DNA of 64,000 nt, from positions 18,247,001 through 18,311,000 of the forward strand of contig NC_092568.1 in NCBI RefSeq assembly GCF_037975245.1, given 5' to 3'. The position numbers and the translations under genes are program-made. Below are positions 54,997 to 64,000 of this stretch, piece by piece; the stretch's first letter is position 1, and every line of letters begins with the position of its first letter. A model generated the notes under the pieces. That model worked only from the letters and a program-made list of their open reading frames with translations, searched no databases and was not told the origin of the DNA. The DNA comes from Apostichopus japonicus (taxonomy: Eukaryota > Echinodermata > Holothuroidea > Aspidochirotida > Stichopodidae).

Positions 54997-57900
54997 GTAA
55001 TATGAGATACCTCCTGCTTGCTTCGACGTAGTTCACTTGTTGTAGCAATAAATGTTTGACCTTCGAATTATCTCCGAAAACGGTAGGTAGCAGCTGAATA
55101 CAAATTCAGTAGGATCGTTAGTCTTTTCAATTTATTGTCCAAGGGGAATAATTCTTTACTTATCCTTGTCAGGGACTTTATGCTCCCTGAATTGACTAGC
55201 CTATATGCTGACCAAGAAGAATATTGAAATTATACAGCGGCAAGCTCTACCGCCCTCTTCAGGTCAGCGAAAGAGCGGCTGTGAAGAGATAACGATTTAG
55301 AGATCAACAAATTTGAGGTAAAGTTCCTTGATTCAGAAACCAGAAACACAGGGGAAGACAAAAAACGAATACCGAAGTAGTGGAAAGAAAAAAAGTAGAG
55401 AAACAGAAGAATAAAATAGAAACTGAAGGACATTCTGTGACGATCTACTCATTAATATTCAATTACGTCATAATCAACTATTTATAATGAAAATAACTCA
55501 TTCGCAACACCTTATGTTGAGAGCTGTTCAAATAACATATCATTGTTACGAATGTAATATGATATTTTATATCCGATGACGCTATAAAACACTACAATAA
55601 AGTACTTGATTGTTCGCTCCGCCGCGGTAAACGTTGTAGATATGTAGACCACATAAACTGGGGTACGGGTGAGGGTGGGGTGTAGCCATCATGTTGAACT
55701 GGAATACACATTATATGTATTTTGAATCATTTTTATGCATTGCAAATGAGGAGTGAATCGTTGGAAATCCAGTTTTCAGTTGATTTAAATTTACCGTTCA
55801 GTTTACATAAAAAGACAAATGAAAGTACAGCTCTCTAACGAGAGTAGGCACAGAAAATGATAAAAGAAAAATCAATGAAGCATGTGGTCGTCATATGTAC
55901 TTGCGTTAACCAATACTAACCTTCAATTAACACCATAATAACCAAGAAGCACTGTAATGTTTAATATGACCCTGACGGTTTTAAAAGCATGACCTTAACA
56001 GAACCATTTCGTAGTATATTTTTAAAACAATTTGCATTAACAATATCAAATAAGTTTGTCATTATATTTCAGATTATTGTTATGCTATCAATGACAAACC
56101 TTCATTTTCTGTCCTTCGTTATTGGTTTATTCCTTAAAGATTCCAGGAATAAATTTAAAACATCCATCTTCATTTCTAAGCTACTGTCTATTCTGTTGTC
56201 TAGTCTGTCTTCTGTGCCGCAAGACCCCCACGCCCAACCGCCCCCCCCCTCCGCCGCCGGAGATGTTTGTTTTCCCCACATTCTTGTCGGTTGAAGGAAA
56301 ACAAAGTATTTCGTCCTTGACACGAACACTGATAAATATAGCAGGAGTACTCCAGGGAGAGTTTTACGCCAAACGAACATTTGACAAGCAACAGGAAATA
56401 GTAAAGAAGCGTTAAGATACTTGTTTCTTTCACAGAATCTTGTTTCATCCGAAACTTCCAGTCAATGCAAGTTTCAATAAGTGTTATATATGATGCTACT
56501 TTTGAACTTGTTAATGAAAATAACATCCTAATAATGAACACTTGAACCCAAATGCAAAAATGTAATGGAAATGACAATACTGGCATTGTTCGTGCACTGC
56601 ATCTTAAAGCACTATTCCTGTCTTCGAGTTGGTAAAAGTTTTTTATAGCTACTCGATACTGCAGTAACATGAGACTGAACGGTCAAGATGAATATCATAT
56701 CATGAAGATGGCCTCAAACATTTTGACAATTGCGAGGTGAGAAACACCAAAACGAGAAGTTTTCTGTGGAATACTCAGAAAATTAAATGGAATCATCACT
56801 GATTTGATAATTCAACAACAAAGCAAGAAAACAAAGGTTTTGTACAATTGCAATTATCTTATAGTCTTTGTCTTAATAGGTTTGGTAAATACACTGGAAA
56901 TTGGCAGCTAGTATGAAAAGCTGCAGTAGACAATAATTTTCAATTGACAAAGGACAAAGTACCACATTTTAAGACAAAGATGAAATAATTCTCTCTTATA
57001 TGTAAAGGTTTATGCTTACTTGGGGAACAAAACATAAACTCATCCCATTCATAGAACAAATTTGGTCACCATTAAAAGAAAAAGCAGGTACATATTTGTT
57101 TAAAGAAGATACACTCTTTAAAGAAGAGGTGAAAAACGTACATTTTGCATTAAATGATGGACCACTGCAAATCCTTTCAGTAAATATATTTAAATCGCGA
57201 AAATGTTCAGGGCAGCTTCGGCTAACGGAATTTAGAAAGAGGCATGTCAAAGTGGTTAAGGAGAAGAAACTCATAAATGCAAGATTGTATTGTTTCCCAC
57301 CCTTTTCTTTACACCCTTAAAAAGTGAAACAGAAAAGGAAGTGTGTGAATAAGGACTGTGCAAAGATAAAACAATTACAAACAACGATACCCTTTTTGTG
57401 ATTTTTCTGATTTGGTGATAGATTATAAGTCGTCCACCTTAGAGCCAAATATTAACTATGATCCTTTGTTCAATATTCAAAACATTTTTCACAAAGTCTC
57501 AAAGTAACTAACTCTGCTCTTGAAAACAATTGATGACAATGTTAACAGTTTTCACGCTTTTGCTCTGTGCTGTAAAACTCTATTAAAATTTGCTTCCATA
57601 ATGGGATTAGGCGCTTTCAGTTATCGATGCAGAAGTATCGCTTATTTCCAATAAAAATGCAGCTGTGAAAATTCTTGCTAAAATTTTCCTTCCTTCTGAA
57701 ATAGAGTGGAAGTTAAACGCAAACGTTGATCTGTGACTTAACACTAGACCGCTTAAAAGGCATTTATTACCAGTTATTTGCAACATTGATGGAATAATCC
57801 AACACAGCATTAAGCTGTGAAAAATGTGAAAACATCTCATGAAAATGATCTTTGGGCTAACAATTCTCACAGACAAGAACTTCTTGAATTTAAAGCCATT

Positions 57901-58750
57901 TTCTGTACGACAAGAGATTGTCAAGTTCCTACTCAATTGTTAGCCTTAAGATTTGTTTGCATTGCACAGGACGTGGTCTTCAAAACCAGCCATTTCTCCT
58001 CAACTCCTGCCTCTAAGACCAACAGGCTAAAGCTGTGAATGGGTTGTTGACCAGTAAACTGTACAAATCTTGATGTCACACTCATCATTTAGTTATCGGA
58101 TTTCTGGAAAACAAAAGAAACGAAGAGAGAGAATTGTTACAATAAATATCTTACAGATGATAGGAAACAAAACTAGAGCAGCAATCCTGCAGAATCAATT
58201 TACTTTGCAGCACACTGATAACGATACTCCATTGGCTGAATTATACATCGTTTAATGTAAAACAAATCAGAGAGCCAATCGCCTTTAAGTGTTTCCTTGC
58301 CCAAGTTCATGTGAGACCATTTAATGTAACTGCAAACGAGCTTCTTGTACTAAATATCACATATCCACATACTAAATATGACGTGCATCAAGTTTATTAT
58401 TCTGAAAAGAAAATTTTCAGACTAACCTCTGTCTAAGTCCAAAAAAAAAAAAATGAAATTGTTGTTGTTGTACTCAATAGTGTGGACCCACATATGAGGT
58501 ATTAAAATTACATACCTCTTACAGATTAGAAATAAATTAATTAGACATAAATAAATACAGATTGACACATGACACATTCATACAATGGGATCTTTTACCA
58601 AATTCTGATAGCATTATAACAAATTTCTCCAAGTTCACACGGACTAGCTTTGAACAAATACATTGGGAACATCAGCAGGAGAGAAGATTGACTTTTCTAG
58701 ACTCCAAAAGTAAGACAAACAGCCATCAATTGTTATTCCACCATTTTGAC
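54997..58750. other. Region between CATSPERE and SART1, no supported gene
   Basis: Open frames at 56200-56670, 57012-57320 and 57607-58038 have no motif I recognise and occur on both strands together. A C-rich tract lies at 56238-56260. TTTATT at about 58393, which is AATAAA on the minus strand, is a possible poly(A) signal for SART1, about 360 bp past its stop. The rest may be 3' UTR or old repeats. Confidence 0.45.
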
Positions 58751-61700
58751 TTACGTGGTAAGATTTTTTCCGCCTCCACTCAGAACAATGTACGGTGTTT
58801 GCATCTCCCTTTGTTTCTCCTGCATCCTAGCTACGGTATGTAACGGTGTATCCGTTGACGACATCTTCTTCATTGCCTGCAGAGAAGGACAAATATCACA
58901 AGCGCCTTCAGTCATCTCCATTCAAAGGATAGCTACAGGGGTAAATACAACTAGGATTGATACCTCACATGCCATTCAAAACCCACAATTGATCGATCCT
59001 TGTCGTATTTCTATAACGCTCTTACTTTTGGAAGTTAAGTGACCGTTTACAAACTTTAAAGAGTAAATAAAGAAGACAAAAGACGTTTTTATGCCCTCAA
59101 AATATCTTTGAAAATGAAATTTAAATATAGTATCAACATAAAATAGTATAAACATAATGGTGATGGATGGATGGATGTCATCCATGCTCACTGTGATTTA
59201 AATGAAGTGATCTGAACCTAAACAACAATGTCAGCAACATTAACAACAATTTACAGATTAACTGAGAGGAGTAATAATTATGATTCAGGCTCAGCATTCC
59301 AAACACTAACCATATTTGAAATGTTGAAAATATTGAAGGATGGGAATGATAGAGGAACAATACATTTTGCATTCATATTTTTGTTTCTTCTTTCACTACG
59401 ACATATGAACACCAAAACTATGCCCAAATTCCTACTTTAGAGCACCACAATACCACAGACGACAGTCTCTGTGCACTAAGAAGTCTCTCTAAAGACAGTT
59501 GAGATGCTAACAATTGAAAAAAATTTATACAGTTTTGCTAAGATTCTGAAGTTTTCAGGAAAGTCCCATAACTGATAAACGATATATGCATAAATTTCAT
59601 TCTTTGCTAAAAATAAAATGAGATACCTCTTTCCTTGAAAATTATCATATGACACTGCTATTATACCTTCAACCAACTGTTGTAATATATCTATAAAAAC
59701 ATCCAAAATAAATTCTGGGTACCTCTGGCCTCTGATATATTCATACTCAGGGGGCATGGGATTATCATGACTTAGTGGCCTGCTAAGATGAGATCATTCC
59801 AAGACTTTTGTGAAAACGTTAAATCAGTTTGGTTAGATTTTCCAGCAATTGTTATGCCATTGTAAAGTTCAAGGAAAGTCCAAATAATTTCAAAAAGCAA
59901 AAAAGCTCCAACTTCCAAAACACCAAGCACAAGTAATTAAAGAACTATCAATTCCATTCTTAAACTATCTTTACCAAACAAGCATACCAAACAAGCATAC
60001 CAAACAAGCAAACCAAACAAGCATAACTGCATCCTTATTTGCAGTATAAACTGGGTGTAGAACACATCTCTTTGAGTGATATAAACTGTTATTTCATATA
60101 AGGCTTGGGAATGAGTCATCAATTTTCTTTCCTCAACTAATCTTAAAACCCACTTCTCGTGTACCAGTTGTTCGCTTTATAGGTGATCACTCTAACCTTA
60201 CCTCTTCTTCCAAAACCTTCTTTAACCTTTTCTCTGTCTTCAATTTTCCAGATCCTTTCCCGTGAAAGCGATGAGATAAATGTCTGAATGCCTGCAGGGA
60301 AAGTGGTTGGTATTCAGAGAAAGAAAGGTAGAAGCAAATATACAAGCAGTAGGTCAAGAACTTTTATTCTCAGGACGTAAGACAAGAGAGTTGACATTGC
60401 CTCTGTCAATGCATGCGACAGCAGGTGACCTTAGCAACATCCCTGGATAAAAATATTTTCAATAGCAAGTTAGGTAAACTTTACCAGCAGGATTAAGGAT
60501 GATCTTTTCAGCAGGATGATCTTTTCAGACCATTTTTTTCAGAACATCTTTTAGAAGCTTCCAAATTCCTTGACAATAATAATCTCAAAATTTGCTATAC
60601 CTTTCCACTACATCCCACATGATTAACTGCTGGAAACAGGTACTTGTTCCAAACTTTACAAATAATTCATGAGGTTGGGGAGGTTGGTGTGGGGGGAAAC
60701 AGCCGATTTTGAAATGATCTTTCAGAACATATTAGAAGCTTCCAAATTCCCTGACAATCATAATCTCAAAAGTTTACTACATCTCTGTTCTATTACTCAC
60801 AAGTTTAAACTGATGGAAAACATTTACTTGTGCAAAACTCTTCTAAAATAAATATTTCAAAAGGGAACAGACAGACAAAATTCGGCAAACCTTTTCAGAT
60901 CTACCAAGTATTCCTTTAAAGAAGACTGCAATTGATCAAACTAAGATACTGCTCTCCACAATTTTCTTCACCAAAGGAATGTTAATTCATTACTGAGATA
61001 ATTAATAATTCAAATTAGATTAGAAATTATTTTGTTACCCAGGCCACTCTCTCACATCAGTATCAGTGACATAAACACAGCAACCCTTTTCAACTTTTGT
61101 CTTTTAACATTTCAAATGAATCTTGAGTTTATTGACTACAGTCAAGAAACAAACCTCCATTGCTTCGAGGCGGTGTCATTTAATACAGAGAAAACTTCAG
61201 CAAAATCGAACAGAACCTCCCCAAAATCAATATACAGGCTGCAAAAATCAACCCATAAATTCAACATTTTTCAACTTCAACTTTTGTTGATTAATTTCAC
61301 TACTTATTGCAAAAAAAGTGTTGGATCCCAGTTAATGATATCTGGTGATTCTCTTTTGATATTTCATTTCCATTTACTAGGTTAAGCCGTAGGTTTGTGT
61401 TATTTAGTTACTTCCTCTGTGACTTACCTCCTTCTGGTTCAGTTCTCTGCCAGATTCATCGATGTAGGTCAGCTTGAAGTCCGGTTTGTACCCATCTTTA
61501 TCCTTAAAATCCTGGACAGGTCCTCTGTACCCCCTGTCATGTTTGTTATACTTGGCATCGATATCACTAATTAAAGAAACAAAAGGATCATAGACATCAT
61601 CAAATTTAAATAACAAAATGAAAACAATCGAAAAAAAAAAGGAAAGAAGATCAGAGCAATCATAAATAATTTAATGAATCATTAATCAAGAGATTATCAA

Positions 61701-62435
61701 TTTCATTATCATTTACATCATCAATTCAAAATATTTTCATATGCGGCGTTGTCGATACACAACAAACCCTAATGTTTGTGCAAAAATACTGATACCGTTT
61801 GGATACAACAGCAGCTGACTACTTTTTCGTATGGTCTACAGGTAATATATTTCAGCAAAATTAATTGCTGTACTAGCACTTAGGCCAGTGTTGCTTTATA
61901 CAAACACCGAGCTATAACTATAACGGATTTGTACACTTCCCTTCTGCGCCCTGATGACAGGAAAATTACGTATTGTTCACGTCTGCTATAACCGATTTTG
62001 AAAAATGATTTCCAATGAATAACAAATGCATATTAAACTGTTACACATCTTTGCATTTTTGTAGCAATTCCTCCCATATTTTGAATAGAAGAATGCTCTT
62101 CACCATCTCAGCCTAGTTCTACGACACTTTCATTTCAGATGTGAATCCGTTTGACCGCATAACCTATTTATTTTAAAGAGAACGTACAAATCATTCTGTA
62201 AGAGTAATTAAAGCCTCGAATATGAAAATAAATGAAACAAGACTACATCTCACTTGTAGTTTTTGTCTTCCACGATATAGTTTTGTGCCTCCATATGTTG
62301 GTTCTTGCTGGAGACGGTTCCTAGATTCTTGGGATCCTCTACTCCCAGGTATCCCTTCTTCACGGCCAACGACAGAGCTCCCATACATCCCGGTCTGATA
62401 TCCGGCTCTTCCTCCAGGACCGGACCGACGTCTTC
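58751..62435 (-). CDS. SART1: SART1, U4/U6.U5 tri-snRNP-associated protein 1 (C-terminal exons)
   Basis: Four exons on the minus strand: 62254-62435 ([13 protein letters not shown]...YIVEDKNY), 61428-61566 ([15 protein letters not shown]...[17 protein letters not shown]), 60202-60291 ([20 protein letters not shown]) and 58751-58876 ([20 protein letters not shown]...[11 protein letters not shown] and stop). Phases agree and give about 178 residues. They match the end of SART1 (Snu66 in yeast), a nuclear scaffold of the tri-snRNP needed to activate the spliceosome. [17 protein letters not shown] and TPYIVLSG are hallmark motifs. The larger N-terminal part must lie beyond 64000, since I find no further exon in 62436-64000. 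It is a conserved housekeeping gene next to the CatSper locus. Confidence 0.95.
59975..60030. repeat. Short 12-bp tandem repeat (ACCAAACAAGCA)n
   Basis: About four imperfect copies in SART1 intron sequence between the last two exons. No other feature is recognised in that 1.3-kb intron (58877-60201), nor in the intron 60292-61427. Confidence 0.8.
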
Positions 62436-62950
62436 CTGAAAAGATTACAAACATGCCAAAATGTCATTACAAAGACGTACTACATTGGAGATAAATTGAT
62501 CCAGTATCGCATGCTATGCAAATCTGAAAGGAAAAATATGGAGTGATGTTGTGTTAATTTAAGACCAGAGATAAACAAAGGAAGGGCATTCTTCTAAGGA
62601 AGGCTAAACATATCAGGTGGTTGGGGGGGGGGAGGGGGAGGAGGGGAGAGGGGGATGTATGTTTGGTGTATGACAGTTTATACTTTATAACCTTAAGGAT
62701 GAGATCATCACTGAGTGGAGATTAAGACCTCCATGAAGAGATACTTCTTTGATGATCTCTCAACAAGAGAAAAGATGCACCAATGACAGATGGAGAGAAG
62801 TTGTAAATATCTTAGGAATTTTTTGGTAGCATAGAAACAGAGAAGAATAAACTGACATAAAATAGATTGAGAAGTGGCGTTTTGAAGTTTCGTGTCCGGC
62901 TTGGACTAGAGAATAGGCAGGGAGGATGATCGGTGCCACGAGAGAAGACG
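62436..62950. other. SART1 intron or upstream sequence
   Basis: Intron sequence 5' (in gene orientation) of the first visible SART1 exon. A G-rich GGGGGAGG tract is at 62620-62655. No exon. Confidence 0.5.
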
Positions 62951-63400
62951 AATATTATACGTGACTATATGTGGCTACACACGTATGTTAAGATGTATAT
63001 ATATATGTAACACATGGCTACACGTATGTTCAGATGTATATATATGTAACACATGGCTACACATATGTTAAGATATATATATATGTAACACATGACGACT
63101 CATATGTTAAGATGTATGTATGTATGTAACACATGGCTACACATATGTTAAGATATATATATATGTAACACATGACGACTCATATGTTAAGATGTATATA
63201 TGTAACATATGGCTACACGTATGTTAAGATGTATATATATGTAACACATGGCTACACATATGTTAAGATATATATATATGTAACACATGACGACTCATAT
63301 GTTAAGATGTATATATGTAACATATGGCTACACGTATGTTAAGATGTATATATATGTAACACATGGCTACACATATGTTAAGATGTATATTCGATTTGTT
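62951..63400. repeat. Minisatellite of 37-41-bp units with higher-order pattern
   Basis: About 11 units of the form AACACATGGCTACACATATG + TTAAGAT + (GT)ATATATAT. Three variants (GGCTACACATATG, GACGACTCATATG, ATATGGCTACACGTATG) recur in the same order at least twice, making a repeat of about 114 bp. Frames such as 63287-63472 result from it and are not genes. Confidence 0.93.
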
Positions 63401-64000
63401 ACACAGAACCATATGATCAGCTTCTGGTTTATACGAGAAGCAAACCTCAAAACCGCTAAACATAAATTGTGAACACTCAATTATTCCCAGCACCAGTTAC
63501 AAGCCTGGACTCACAACTTTTGCGAAACCACCGATAGCCAGTTGAAGTTAGCGACTGACAAGAACGTTTCTCATCTTGTCAAAATGGCTTCTGTAAATTT
63601 GTTGACGCTGTTGATTTTAGTCCTGCTATTAGCTATGTGCAGCCAATCTGCATAGGGTATAATGGCTGTACAACACAATAATGCTATCACCTTAGTCAGC
63701 ATACTGTTACACTTCGTTGAGCTGACATCAACAACCCATCTTGCCCATCCACTTCACATGACACTTTCCATGCCATTCATGAACAGAGACACCACACGCA
63801 AAAGCTGAAACTTTGAGAATTCTATCTTAACTACAATCTTTACACAGTCTTACATATGTAACTATAACTAAAACAATACACAGATTGCTGTGACTGGAGT
63901 CCCACCCATACAGTAACTTTGAATGGGACATGATCATTTGAAGCTACATGACAAGACACTGTACCATTGGACTATTGCGTCCACAATATAGTTTTAGACT
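63401..64000. other. Right end of window, nothing recognised
   Basis: Probably SART1 intron. The short frames have no motif. Confidence 0.4.

Noticed and set aside
57012..57320. 102-codon frame on + with a 92-codon frame on - over the same DNA
   Set aside because: Open on both strands, no recognisable domain and no supporting neighbours. Could be old repeat sequence.
62951..63400. CRISPR-like array
   Set aside because: Units are contiguous variants without unique spacers, in a eukaryotic intron. It is a minisatellite.

Overview
The window is eukaryotic, AT-rich animal DNA: spliced genes with short exons and GT..AG introns, non-LTR retrotransposons, tRNA-derived SINEs, small DNA transposons and many microsatellites. 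Rhodopsin-class GPCR duplicates, CatSper genes with clear homology to the vertebrate ones, and frequent copies of the palindrome TAGGCCTA suggest a marine deuterostome invertebrate. An echinoderm, perhaps a sea cucumber, is my guess; the sequence does not prove it.

Layout. From 1 to 3.3 kb are simple repeats, a 66-bp-arm inverted repeat, a SINE, and the TM4-TM7 exon of a class A GPCR (+). A CR1-like LINE, truncated at its 5' end, lies at 7.35-9.24 kb (-). A second, complete two-exon GPCR (+) spans 14.0-18.7 kb and shares its intron position with the first. From 22.2 to 31.6 kb I assemble a 12-exon CATSPER1 gene (+, 469 aa), the pore subunit of the sperm calcium channel. From 52.0 down to 32.3 kb on the opposite strand I assemble a 29-exon CATSPERE-like gene (about 987 aa), an auxiliary subunit of the same channel. 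All its exon phases agree. The two genes are tail to tail, about 0.7 kb apart. From 62.4 down to 58.75 kb (-) are the last four exons of SART1, a U4/U6.U5 tri-snRNP splicing factor.

The main result is this CatSper locus: a pore gene and an auxiliary gene side by side, which I could recover only by joining small exons. Several unusual structures sit inside it: a tandem array that has amplified a splice acceptor plus the first codons of a CATSPERE exon, a decayed copy of CATSPER1 exon 11, an overlapping splice-donor pair that decides the CATSPER1 reading frame, a tandem duplication that carries CATSPERE exon 1, and a 550-bp GAT repeat inside a CATSPER1 intron.

Mobile DNA is plentiful. At least five small elements have hAT-like hallmarks (short inverted ends and 8-bp target duplications, four of them perfect), and some are nested. 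The SINE and the LINE seem to share a 3' hairpin and tail, as expected if the SINE borrows the LINE machinery.

Exon coordinates come from reading frame, splice sites and remembered family motifs. No alignment or transcript data were available.
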